A stretch of 64,000 bases of DNA from Symbiodinium natans. Its lineage: Eukaryota > Sar > Dinophyceae > Suessiales > Symbiodiniaceae. This document shows positions 9,301 through 16,950 of this stretch, in pieces. The translations under genes were made by a program, and so were the position numbers. The notes under the pieces are model-generated. The model saw nothing but the letters and a program-made list of their open reading frames with translations. It did not search any database and was not told the DNA's origin. Each line of letters begins with the position of its first letter. The stretch's first letter is position 1. The DNA lies in contig CAJNDS010000557.1 in assembly GCA_905221605.1 (NCBI GenBank), positions 1,588,579 through 1,652,578 on the forward strand. Direction: 5' to 3'.

Positions 9301-10507
9301 TGAGTGTTCCTATGAGCATCGTCGTTATGGTGAAGGTTGGCCAGGAGGAGGGTCAACTGATCCAAAGAATAGCCAAGAAGCTGATGATGAGGATGGGAAC
9401 ATCGGTGACCCTCCCACAGAGGAAGGTACAGTGGATGAGGCACAGCAGGAGCGGGAGGATTTAGCCTTCCGGGCCAAGTACAATTTTGGCAAAGGTGCAT
9501 CAAAGGGTGAGCCTACGTCAGGTGAGCCAAAAGGTCGGCTGTGTCTGTATTACAATCAAGGTGGTTGTAAATATGGGACTGCATGCAGGTACCTTCACAA
9601 CGATGACATAGCATTGGAAGGGACTTGGGAGCCCGGCAAATCTTGGGACAATGCTTCCAGGAAGTCACTAAGGGACGCAGGGTTCCACAATTGCTGTTTC
9701 GATTATTACCTCCGAGGACGTTGCCGGAAAGGGTTAAATTTCTGCAAGTACTCCCATGACGAGATGTCAGAGGAGCGGTTGTCGCTCCTGAAACACTTGG
9801 TACAGGTGGCCAATCAGGTCCGGTTTGAAAAAGAGAGAGGATGGGAGATTACGGATAGAAGCACATTTCAGCCACCTGCAAGTGGGGGAGCTGAATCTTC
9901 CTCATCCTCGGCACCGAAAGCACTGCAAATGACCAATGTGTCACAAAAAGATGGTGAAAAAGGTACTCTGGATGAAGCAGAAGCTGATGAACAAAAGAAT
10001 TCAGTGGCTGCATCCACTGGTACTCAGCTTCAAAATCCGGAGGAGCCAATTGAAAATTGGATGGCTCGCAACGCACACCTGTGGGTGTATACCCCTCATG
10101 TAAGTGAGGTGATGATTACGCTTGGTGTGACCAATGTGTCGGACTTGCAAGAGTTCATCTTTGTGGAAGATTTGGTTGACAAGGGGATCAACAAAGTGAC
10201 CGCATGCAAAATTCTGCAATTGGTGGGTGAGGTCCGATATCGACCGGGAGGACCGGAAAAGGCAGTTCCTTCTGATGCATCTGTACGGGTACAACAATCT
10301 TCTGGGAACAAAGGGACTGGAAGAGCGGCGGTGCGAACCCTCACTCAGGTGCGTGAAGCTGAAGACTCCGGTGCAAAAACTATGCCGAGAGGCTCCTATC
10401 GGGAGCTTTTGATAAGGTCAGGTACCGTGATGGTTGGACGCTTGCGCAGAGGTCTCCGTTGTGTGTACAGAAGCTGCGGTTGGTGGGAGTTGGAATGCCG
10501 CCGGTGA
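6347..10507 (+). CDS. Element ORF1: WW / S1-like / MLLE / 3x CCCH / SAM-like RNA-binding protein, 1386 aa
   Basis: Begins at the first ATG of the frame, 54 bases after the primer-binding site (MPSPKRW). Residues 1-650 are acidic and low in complexity apart from a WW domain at about 222-250 (W224, YYY, W246). At about 666-728 is an S1-like fold (GDEIVGL, YGAFLDHGD, GDTVNGTVKLVEDDG). At about 790-856 is an MLLE/PABC-like domain with the signature KITGMLL; in poly(A)-binding protein this binds PAM2 peptides. Three CCCH zinc fingers follow: C-x7-C-x5-C-x3-H at about 973, a second near 1065, and C-x8-C-x6-C-x3-H near 1115. A SAM-like helical segment (DLVDKGINKVTACKIL) lies near 1270. Together they suggest an mRNA-binding protein. 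No Gag, protease or polymerase motif is seen. It ends in TGA overlapping the ORF2 ATG by 13 nt. Domain calls are by eye. Confidence 0.85.
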   Translation: MPSPKRWLQLASDGGQDGGAGNGAAESLGERSVLEEVIPGAEEHLEEALVAESPNVGMNPNRDMVSNAEAEGLAVSVSPKPGEKRNWDATGGIDREMEVTVLRVLHKHGYQPSSSTSGRMVDQESQTDLIGEVLQAARRPLNKIKRDPSSSSQGGGSGHEQKGADSFEAAPAAGYAMGEEEILQMEAERLRQLSEEEDEMRQVSERDGFRKDEHLIKACDGTTWEWHLHEDGRQYYYCLDTQESKWTLPVVGEKMKSDEVVGSPSGNELEMEAALDSSSSTPKTESTRAFQGSVNSLGEKDFSSTIRDSGPRAGGDAPTSGSPDEEEIPGNRTDIAGAQHLDREGMGALSEGVAAVESVGPEEKIPNVEIGTVSAAEDRVVDVVPVVRECGPGDLEDGGKRSCVATEEVSSFGAKVPAIQREKEASGIAGDTEDLKNEAWSANDARVDAPDITWSAKEARVEVHMALRSTGDCNNGAQVSAAADDGGSQVDALVQPEVSSEERNDKGYTGADEAAVVNDGGNSPLEAMEPKDPAVEESMPAVDDRLNCPAVEEDLPAAEGVTKDSNDGSTPMKGEVLPSGSSPEVDTERITADEAKPLAEKKRGPEVQEHKKDELVGLVEQDEQCDSKVKTKDAPGADDTEVVSEEQAKKVPRAGALESPGTHCYQEGDEIVGLVRCINGYGAFLDHGDLNVLIPAEGNNTCHFRFGDTVNGTVKLVEDDGTIILDTFLVLEEDVEDSSSTLRKWKPSGWSTWWTNPWYVGQWYRDSNGQWDWKQEEEQSDEELVIQELSSEEREERQLYGEKIYKALLENGNEEEAYVGKITGMLLGRPMEDLQECVADQAFLNAEARRAYGILQNGGWKPDGTESTGLGELTTFSRKQYHNALFELACKKRRFSRPVVGEAVATVLNQGEDEFWNALWLDTKLFLQELDGAVQSMSKRENKPMEAYMDPDQYKKAYMTPKTVLSPGYSKLCKFFNRGRCRNGDECSYEHRRYGEGWPGGGSTDPKNSQEADDEDGNIGDPPTEEGTVDEAQQEREDLAFRAKYNFGKGASKGEPTSGEPKGRLCLYYNQGGCKYGTACRYLHNDDIALEGTWEPGKSWDNASRKSLRDAGFHNCCFDYYLRGRCRKGLNFCKYSHDEMSEERLSLLKHLVQVANQVRFEKERGWEITDRSTFQPPASGGAESSSSSAPKALQMTNVSQKDGEKGTLDEAEADEQKNSVAASTGTQLQNPEEPIENWMARNAHLWVYTPHVSEVMITLGVTNVSDLQEFIFVEDLVDKGINKVTACKILQLVGEVRYRPGGPEKAVPSDASVRVQQSSGNKGTGRAAVRTLTQVREAEDSGAKTMPRGSYRELLIRSGTVMVGRLRRGLRCVYRSCGWWELECRR

Positions 10508-13500
10508 ATCCACCAACAAAAAAGTATCGGTCAAGATCAAACCCTGTGAGAAGGGGAAGGCCCTTGCTGGACAAAAAACAGGTGCGACAGGTGCCACGCT
10601 CTCGGTCACAACGACGAGTGCAACCGGCGGAAGTGGAAAAGCCGAAGCCACTGGAACTGAAGCCTCGTGGTGGGTTGTCGTATCGGTTCAGCAGAGCGTG
10701 GGCAGATGTGGTGGATGATGATGAACAGGCGGAGGCTTTGGTCTCGTATGCCGCTTCCTCAAGCGATTCAAGCGAAGAGGAGACCAATGCCGTACAACGC
10801 CTGAAGGAAATCTTTTTGCAAGAAAGGGATTCACAGAGAACTGCGAATCGTGGCAATGTTCCGCAAAGTGGTTCTTCAGGCTCCAATGACGGGCCGAAAA
10901 AATCGGTTCACCTTGGCGAAGGGCGCGACAAAGCGTCGCGGGGGGAGACCCGCCAAGAAGTGACTTCACAAGTTTTTTCGCTACCACAACCTTCTCGTCG
11001 AGCTGAACGGTCTCAAAAAAGAGCAAGGGATGGTTCAGTTATGGTTGGTTCGCTGGCGGTGGGCTCCACGGATGAGGTTTTACCTGGGCAAGGTGTTGCT
11101 GGACAGGTGAATGTCTCTGAAAGCGCTCAAGTTCTTCCTGGGCAAGAAGTGGCTGGACAGGAGACGGCGCCGGAAGGAGCAGTACAGATTTCTGGCGAGG
11201 AGACTGACCAAAAAGAAGGAGAAGGTGGGAGCAATGACCTCCGTGGTGATGATGCGAAGATATTGGATGGTGGTCCGGTGAGGAGTGACCTTCAGCAATT
11301 GCTGGTTAAAGGCCTTCTGACTCGGATTTATTGGAAGGTTGCAGTTGGCAAGTTGCCGGTGGGGCAAAGAGACTGCCAAAAAGGGTCCAATAAGATGGAT
11401 CGAAATTTGGTTATTAGCATGTCATCCGAGGGTGCAAGCGAACAGGATGAGAACCTGGCACTGGAGGACGATGCTGATCAGTCAATGGGTGACGGTGCAA
11501 TGGTTGTTCTGGTGTATGATCCAAGGACGCTGATTCAGTCGCCAACAACTGATTGGGTTATGCGTCGCGGTCTTACCGATCGTTCCGTCTGGCCAGCAAT
11601 GGCGTACATGGCACAGAGGATATGTGCTGAAATGGTTCAAGTGGATGAAATGAATGCCCAGCTAGGGACTGGAGCACTCCTTTTTCAAAGGAGAGATCAA
11701 GGACATTATACTGACCTGCATCATTCGTTCCATGAAAACCCGTGCTTGCCGGCGGTGGGGAATTATCCTCTTTCAGTGATGGGTGCCTTGTTGTCTCCTG
11801 GTCTGGAAGGGGAATTCAAGAATACTGACAAGTTTGGAACTGCTATGGAGGCAATTGCCTACGATTGGAGCCGCAGTCCAGGCATGGAAGTTCATATTGA
11901 ACTTATGGCGAGGGTAGCCAAAATGGTTCACCCATTCCTGAATCTGGGAGCCCAAGGGTCGGTGATGGTTTCGGAATTTCTCTGGCAGCGCGGGAGGGCT
12001 CGGTTGATGGAGTTCCTTCAAGCGGCGACTTGTGCGGACCAATTGGAGGCTCTCTGGAGAAGGATGGACGACGATGCTGATGAAGAGGTGGATCCTTCGA
12101 CAGCGGTGCTGGAAGTTTTTGGACCAGAGGGTGCGGTGCTTGATCAAGGGAACAATGAATCCCTTATTCCCATTGAAGATGCTGGAGGTGAGATAAGTGG
12201 TGACACTGGAGGGGATGGCAAAGCGCCAGAAGTTTCTCCGGAAGAGGAGACATCCAGTGGGTCATCAAGACTGGCGGACACAAGGATTTTCTTGTGGTCA
12301 GTGTACTCCCGCGTGGCTTCGAATTTCTCTATGCAGGACCGCACTACTGGTAAGATCTTTGACAGCACAAAAGGGTATCCTGGTGAAGGACCAAACAATG
12401 ATGACAATCCTTCCTCTAAGGGGAACTTACCCTGGATCTCAGAAGACTACCTCGACGAAGTGGTGTCAAAAAAGATGGAAAGGTCTTCAGATATGGATGG
12501 GTTTGTTCCGGGAAGTGAGGGACCATTTGAAAAGGTAGAGGTGGAGAATGTTACTGCCTCTAAAATTCTTATGGCTCTTTGGAAGAAGGGACATAGAGTT
12601 GGTTATAGGAGGTTGTGTCGTTTGAACGCATCTGGATGCAAGGTTGGAGCAATGAAACGTCCAATCAAAAGGGTGCAGAAGATTGGCACTAGAAAGGCCT
12701 TCATGAAGATGTTCAATGTTTTTGGATCGTCTCAGCATGGCTCAGGAGTTGGCGGAAAACCGATCATGAAGGTGGTAGGACCAAGGCCAGGTTTTCCAGC
12801 TGTACTCCAAGCACCAAATACTGATAGCACGTCGGGTGAAGGGAGCAGTCCCCAGGTACATGGCAATGTTCATGTAGAGCACAATCGCCCTATGGACCGG
12901 TATGAGGCAGAGCGCTTGGAGAAGAGGAAGAAGGGTTTCTGCTATTGTTTCGGCAGGGGGAAAGATCGCTGCAAATTCGGTGACGACTGCAAATTCATCC
13001 ATTCCGAAGATGATGTGGTGCTACATTCATATTGGTGCAAATACTATGTGGCAGGGAGAGAATGTTTCGCTGGAAAGGATTGTGAGTTCTCGCATGATGC
13101 AACTGGTGTGAGGTGCGTCCAGTTTGCTCGGTCTGGGAAGTGTCGATTTGGTGACAGGTGTGTCTTCGAGCATGGTGTTCCGTTGGAAAAACAGAGGCCA
13201 AGGTCTCCAAGGACGCCCCCAAGGGATGGTCCAAGGAGAAAGTCTGGTGCAAATGGTGGAGAAAAGGAGATCTCTCCTGAACAGTTCGATGATGATGAGG
13301 AGGATTTTATGGTTTATGACGAAGAGACCAAGATGACGGAACTGTTGATGGAGGCGATTTCATTTCTCTCCGGTGGCAAGCCAGATTTGGCTCGAGCAGA
13401 GGCGGACCCATTGTTCAAACTCCTGAAGTTCACTGGAGATGCTGACCAAATGGATCAAGTATGGGTTTCGTGGACCACTGAAATGTTGTCCGTGCTGGAA

Positions 13501-14178
13501 CTTCTCGAAGTAGTGAAGTCGTATGAGGTTTCGCTCGCGGAGGTGGAAGAATGGGTCAATGACCTGAGGATATGGTATGAGCGAGCCAATTTGGGAGAGG
13601 AAAAGGATCCCAAAAGAGGTAAAAAGAGATCCCTAGAAAGGGAGTCCAGCAAGGATATTCCTGCCGAAAAAGGAGTGGTTGAGACTTCGGAGACGGAGGT
13701 TGCCGTTGAAGAAGAGAAGAAAAAGGTAAAAAAGAAGAGGAAAGCTGCAGCTATCGAAGATCCTTACACTCTCATGGTTCCAAAGCCGAAGAAGATGCCG
13801 ACGATCATTGAGAAGGGTGGATCAACATCCAATGTGGTGGCTTCTGCAGTGGAAAAATCCTCGAAGACGCGCACAAAGTCAAATGTCGGTGGAAAGACAA
13901 AGAAGAGGGAGAAAAGTCAGAGTCCCAAAAAAGAAGAGGTGGTAATGGTTCAAGATCCTGAAGAAAAGGATCGTCCATCTGATGCGGATGCACCAGGGTC
14001 TGCCACTGCGAATGAAGAGCTGGGTCAATCTTGCCAGGCGATTGAGGACGCAAAGAGAGAAGGATTGGTATCCTCAATTCAAAGGGGCGTACAGGATCCT
14101 GTTCTTACAGTTTCGGACCTGGAGTATATTCTGCTGCAACTTCACCTCAAGATTGCCAACAATCGGAAAAAGAAGTGA
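10495..14178 (+). CDS. Element ORF2: 3x CCCH zinc-finger protein with basic tail, 1227 aa
   Basis: The first ATG of this frame (MPPVNPP) lies 12 bases before the ORF1 stop, in the -1 frame relative to ORF1. The frame is open back to 10363, so frameshifting is possible as well as reinitiation. The N-terminus is Arg/Ser-rich (RSRSNPVRRGR), then acidic. A long, probably helical middle (about residues 340-560) is unrecognised. Tandem CCCH fingers occupy about 812-893: C-x7-C-x5-C-x3-H, then two C-x8-C-x5-C-x3-H. The C-terminus (about 1030-1180) is rich in Lys/Glu with nuclear-localisation-like KKKVKKKRK. No catalytic motif of reverse transcriptase, integrase or protease was found. RNA binding is inferred from the fingers; the role in the element is unknown. 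Confidence 0.82.
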   Translation: MPPVNPPTKKYRSRSNPVRRGRPLLDKKQVRQVPRSRSQRRVQPAEVEKPKPLELKPRGGLSYRFSRAWADVVDDDEQAEALVSYAASSSDSSEEETNAVQRLKEIFLQERDSQRTANRGNVPQSGSSGSNDGPKKSVHLGEGRDKASRGETRQEVTSQVFSLPQPSRRAERSQKRARDGSVMVGSLAVGSTDEVLPGQGVAGQVNVSESAQVLPGQEVAGQETAPEGAVQISGEETDQKEGEGGSNDLRGDDAKILDGGPVRSDLQQLLVKGLLTRIYWKVAVGKLPVGQRDCQKGSNKMDRNLVISMSSEGASEQDENLALEDDADQSMGDGAMVVLVYDPRTLIQSPTTDWVMRRGLTDRSVWPAMAYMAQRICAEMVQVDEMNAQLGTGALLFQRRDQGHYTDLHHSFHENPCLPAVGNYPLSVMGALLSPGLEGEFKNTDKFGTAMEAIAYDWSRSPGMEVHIELMARVAKMVHPFLNLGAQGSVMVSEFLWQRGRARLMEFLQAATCADQLEALWRRMDDDADEEVDPSTAVLEVFGPEGAVLDQGNNESLIPIEDAGGEISGDTGGDGKAPEVSPEEETSSGSSRLADTRIFLWSVYSRVASNFSMQDRTTGKIFDSTKGYPGEGPNNDDNPSSKGNLPWISEDYLDEVVSKKMERSSDMDGFVPGSEGPFEKVEVENVTASKILMALWKKGHRVGYRRLCRLNASGCKVGAMKRPIKRVQKIGTRKAFMKMFNVFGSSQHGSGVGGKPIMKVVGPRPGFPAVLQAPNTDSTSGEGSSPQVHGNVHVEHNRPMDRYEAERLEKRKKGFCYCFGRGKDRCKFGDDCKFIHSEDDVVLHSYWCKYYVAGRECFAGKDCEFSHDATGVRCVQFARSGKCRFGDRCVFEHGVPLEKQRPRSPRTPPRDGPRRKSGANGGEKEISPEQFDDDEEDFMVYDEETKMTELLMEAISFLSGGKPDLARAEADPLFKLLKFTGDADQMDQVWVSWTTEMLSVLELLEVVKSYEVSLAEVEEWVNDLRIWYERANLGEEKDPKRGKKRSLERESSKDIPAEKGVVETSETEVAVEEEKKKVKKKRKAAAIEDPYTLMVPKPKKMPTIIEKGGSTSNVVASAVEKSSKTRTKSNVGGKTKKREKSQSPKKEEVVMVQDPEEKDRPSDADAPGSATANEELGQSCQAIEDAKREGLVSSIQRGVQDPVLTVSDLEYILLQLHLKIANNRKKK

Positions 14179-14519
14179 TTGGATGGTATGGATGAAGGGA
14201 TAGTTTTTCTCTTTCTGGAGACGGGTGCGCTGGAACAGCCAATGTGCTGACAATGTGGTGGTTACTATTAAGGGTATGGAAATCCCTGATAGTAGAAGTA
14301 AGTAGCTTTTCGCGTAGCGAAGACCACGGTTTGTGGTGAAGAAGGCCAAGGAGTCTTCAGTGATGAGAGGATCATGGTGAAAAAAGATTCTCTATGGGTG
14401 GTAGGTTAGCCAACGTGCTATAATTCAGTCCTGGAAGACGTTAAACCACAACTTGCATTTCAAGCAGCTGGCTGCTGCCTTAATGGCAGTTTTTGGCCAA
14501 AAGACCTGCATCTCCAATG
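14179..14519 (+). other. Element 3' non-coding region
   Basis: Sequence between the ORF2 stop and the pre-PPT hairpin. It contains two small inverted repeats: an imperfect one at about 14262-14297 and TTCGC-GTA-GCGAA near 14309. No open frame of note. Confidence 0.6.
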
Positions 14520-14541
14520 TGTCCTAGGAAATCCTAGGACA
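14520..14541 (+). other. Perfect 9-bp inverted repeat before the polypurine tract
   Basis: TGTCCTAGG, loop AAAT, CCTAGGACA. A perfect 9-bp stem with a 4-base loop ending at the base where the polypurine tract starts. It could be a terminator, packaging or RNA-stability structure; its function is not known. Confidence 0.75.
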
Positions 14542-14548
14542 GGGGGAG
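14541..14548 (+). promoter_or_regulatory. Polypurine tract
   Basis: AGGGGGAG directly abuts the 3' LTR (TGCGG), the expected place for the plus-strand primer of an LTR retrotransposon. Confidence 0.8.
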
Positions 14549-14827
14549 TGCGGAGCTGCAATTGGTATTGTAGAAAGGAGTTAGTGTTGGAAGTTGAAAG
14601 GGTTAATGAACCCGTAAACTATGTTTGGCTCAAGGATGGCCAGCCCGTCCAAAGAAAAAAGTCCGTGTTTGGGAGTGAGGGTTGGGTTAGTGCCCCTTTA
14701 CTTGTGTAAGGGTGCCCCTTCCTTGTTGCTCTTATCCGTGTTCTTGGTTGTTTCTTGGTTCGATCTGGGAAATATAAGTTCAGGGCGATTAGGGGAGTTG
14801 ATTTCCTTCCTTGGTTGTCCCCCCGTA
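14549..14827 (+). repeat. 3' LTR
   Basis: 279 bp, one mismatch to the 5' LTR. It is followed at 14828 by TAGGG and further TTTAGGG units, confirming the element end at CCGTA. Confidence 0.95.
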
Positions 14828-14832
14828 TAGGG
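14828..14832 (+). repeat. Target-site duplication TAGGG (right copy)
   Basis: Repeats the 5 bases at 5996-6000 that precede the 5' LTR. Confidence 0.6.
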
Positions 14833-15110
14833 TTTAGGGTTTAGGGTTTAGGGGTGTAGGGGTGAAATATACATAGGGGCCTATTGAGTGTGGGTTTAGG
14901 GTTTAGACGCGTCCTTGAATGGTATTTTGCGGACTGTTTTTTTTCCTCTTTTGCAGGGGGTCAGGGTGTTGGGGGCCCAATAAAGGCCCCCCGAACTATA
15001 GTTCTGCAGTTCTACGGTTCAAGTCGACTGGTTGGTTCCACTGCGGTTTCCATAACCCAAAACCCTAAACCCTAAACACCCTACAAACCCCAAAACCCTA
15101 AACTCTAAGC

Positions 15111-15168
15111 CCTAAACCCTAAACCCTAAACCCTAAACCCTAAACCCTAAACCCTAAACCCTAAACCA
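15111..15168. repeat. (CCCTAAA)n array
   Basis: Eight heptamers ending about 10 bases before a candidate acceptor (ttgccag) of the exon at 15180. Confidence 0.95.
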
Positions 15169-15179
15169 TTCCTTGCCAG

Positions 15180-15271
15180 CAAGGCCGGACGATGTCGAGA
15201 TGTTCGAAGATGCCCTGGTGGATGTGGCTTCGGCTGAATCACCGAACTCCGAACCTCGAAGAGCCCTGAGG
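15180..15271 (+). CDS. Candidate exon, acidic segment, gene unknown
   Basis: Open frame RPDDVEMFEDALVDVASAES. It has CCCTAAA repeats and ttgccag upstream and TTTAGGG repeats downstream (from about 15290). No family recognised. Confidence 0.45.
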
Positions 15272-15800
15272 GGTTTAAAGTTTATGGTTTAGGGTTTAGG
15301 GTTTAGGGTTGAACCCTAAAACCTAACCCCGAAATCCCTGCACCCAAACCCTGCGACATTTCAAATATCTAAACATACACCCCAAAATGATACACCCTAA
15401 ACCTCAGGCGCGAACGAAACTTACCCCAGGACCCAAAGAAACCCTCTGCTGTTTAGGGGCCTCAACGAAGCCATTCCTCTGGTGTCACGATTCCTTTTGT
15501 CGAACAAGTCTAAGGGGCTACTTGTGAAAGTTTGTGTAGTTTAGGGTCGAGGGCTCAGGTTTGGGGTTTGGAGTCTAGGGTTTTTTTCTGTTTAGGAGGT
15601 ATGCGCCGGGTAGTATGAAATGACAAGCAACAGGGCGTGACGAGTTCGCTAATTTCGGGTTTTTAGACTGCGGATTCTTGTAGAGAGGGAACCGGAAAGG
15701 GACCCTCAACTTCAACAAGGCCTCGTGGCCCTAAGACCGTAAACCCTAAACCCTAAACCCTAAACCCTAAACCGCTTAAACGCCTTTCTGAAACTTGCAG

Positions 15801-15864
15801 CAGCAGTTTTGACCAAGGCCGAGCAGAAGCACAAGCAGAGATGGATCGCAGCTCGGCGAAGCAG
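15801..15864 (+). CDS. Candidate exon, basic helical segment
   Basis: Encodes AVLTKAEQKHKQRWIAARRS. It is bounded by cttgcag (AG at 15799-15800) and AGCAG/GTTTTG (GT at 15865). CCCTAAA units lie upstream and TTTAGGG units downstream. No family recognised. Confidence 0.5.
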
Positions 15865-16089
15865 GTTTTGGGGTTTGAGGTTGTCTAGGTCTAGGTTGTT
15901 TTTTTTCCAGGGTTTAGGGTTTAGGGTTTAGGGTTTAGGATTTAGGGTTGAGGGTTTAGGGTTTAAGGTTTAGGGTTTAGGGTTTAGGGTTGGGGAGGTT
16001 GCTGTTTAGTTTTGTTACTGGGTTACCCTAAACCCTAAGCCCTAACCCTAAACCCTGTAAATCCTCACCCTCAACCCTTTCTGGCCGAG

Positions 16090-16160
16090 GATTGGCTAGA
16101 TTGCAAGTGCGGGGACGAGCATGCCAAGCAGTTCCGAGAAGCCCAGTTGCAGCTGCACGG
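16090..16160 (+). CDS. Candidate exon, Cys/His-containing helical segment
   Basis: Encodes DWLDCKCGDEHAKQFREAQL. The acceptor is ccgag and the likely donor GC at 16161, directly before GTTTAGGG repeats. CCCTAAA units precede it. Possibly the same gene as the neighbouring exons at 15801 and 16865. Confidence 0.5.
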
Positions 16161-16864
16161 GCTAAGGGCGTTTAGGGTTTAGGGTTTAGGGTTTAGGGTT
16201 GTTGGGTTTAGGGTTTAGGGTTTAGGGTCTATCGGGTTTATAGGGCTTGTTGGGGTTTCTTGGGTTTTTAGGGTTTTTAGGGTGTCTTGGGTTTTTTTGG
16301 CCTACAGGGTTTGTAGGGTTCGGAGGTTTTAGGGTTCAGGATGTCGTTGGGACTTCGATGAACACGTAGGCTCCGGGGGGAGAGGGTCTTTTGCAACGTT
16401 CCGTTTATGTGCGGAACCCTAAACCCCAACCCCGCAGGGCCCCCAAGCCGCAGAGACCCCGTGCCTGTCGTTCCTGCGCAAGAAGCCCTACCCCCGTCTG
16501 CGGAATCCCTAATCAAACGTGTTTAGGGCGTAGGGTTCTCGAACCTTCCCCTCAAGCCTGATAGACCCTAAAGCCAAGGCCCTAACCGGGGTCTTAGGGG
16601 TTTGGGGCACAACGGTTTTCGGTGGTTGGGTTTTTGTGTTTAGAGGTTGCCGTCCTTGGCTTTATGGGTTTCGGGTTGGTTTGGGGTTTAGTTTTAGGGT
16701 TTGGGGCTTTGGGTGTTAAGGGTTTGATTGTTGAGGGCCTTGGGGGGTTTCAGGCGTATCGGACGTTGGGGATTCAGGTTTTGTGGTTTTGGGGTGTTTT
16801 TTTCAACCGTGAGAATGAGTCCTAGTCCTAAAACAGAAGCCCTAAAAGACTCTTGTCTGCTCAG

Positions 16865-16950
16865 GACTGGTACTACCGAAATCATCTCTTCAAGAAGTTG
16901 GTGAAGCGTCTGGACAAGCCGCCTGTCTGGCACTGGCGAATCTCACGCAC
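16865..16950 (+). CDS. Candidate exon, aromatic/basic segment
   Basis: Encodes DWYYRNHLFKKLVKRLDKPP then VWHWRIS. The acceptor tctgctcag is good. The right-hand end is uncertain. No family recognised. Confidence 0.5.

Larger units (their letters stand above)
6001..14827 (+). mobile_element. Non-autonomous LTR retrotransposon-like element, 8.8 kb, with RNA-binding-protein ORFs
   Basis: All structural parts of an LTR retrotransposon are visible in order: 279-bp LTR, primer-binding site directly after it, two long ORFs, polypurine tract, identical second LTR, and a 5-bp flanking duplication. The ORFs do not encode recognisable protease, integrase, reverse transcriptase or RNase H: there is no YxDD-type motif and no HHCC or DDE signature. 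They encode host-like RNA-binding domains (WW, S1, MLLE, CCCH). The element should therefore depend on enzymes from another element. LTR near-identity means recent insertion. It landed within a TTTAGGG tract. It could be a LARD-type element that captured host genes, or an LTR lineage with its own gag-like RNA-binding proteins; the sequence alone does not decide. Confidence 0.9.

Noticed and set aside
10375-10381. Canonical -1 slippery heptamer in the ORF1/ORF2 overlap
   Set aside because: The run has only five A before C, and the codon phase does not fit X-XXY-YYZ.
6001-14827. Autonomous copia or gypsy element
   Set aside because: I searched both ORFs for YxDD, zinc-knuckle CCHC, HHCC and D-T/S-G signatures and found none. 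The zinc fingers are all CCCH.
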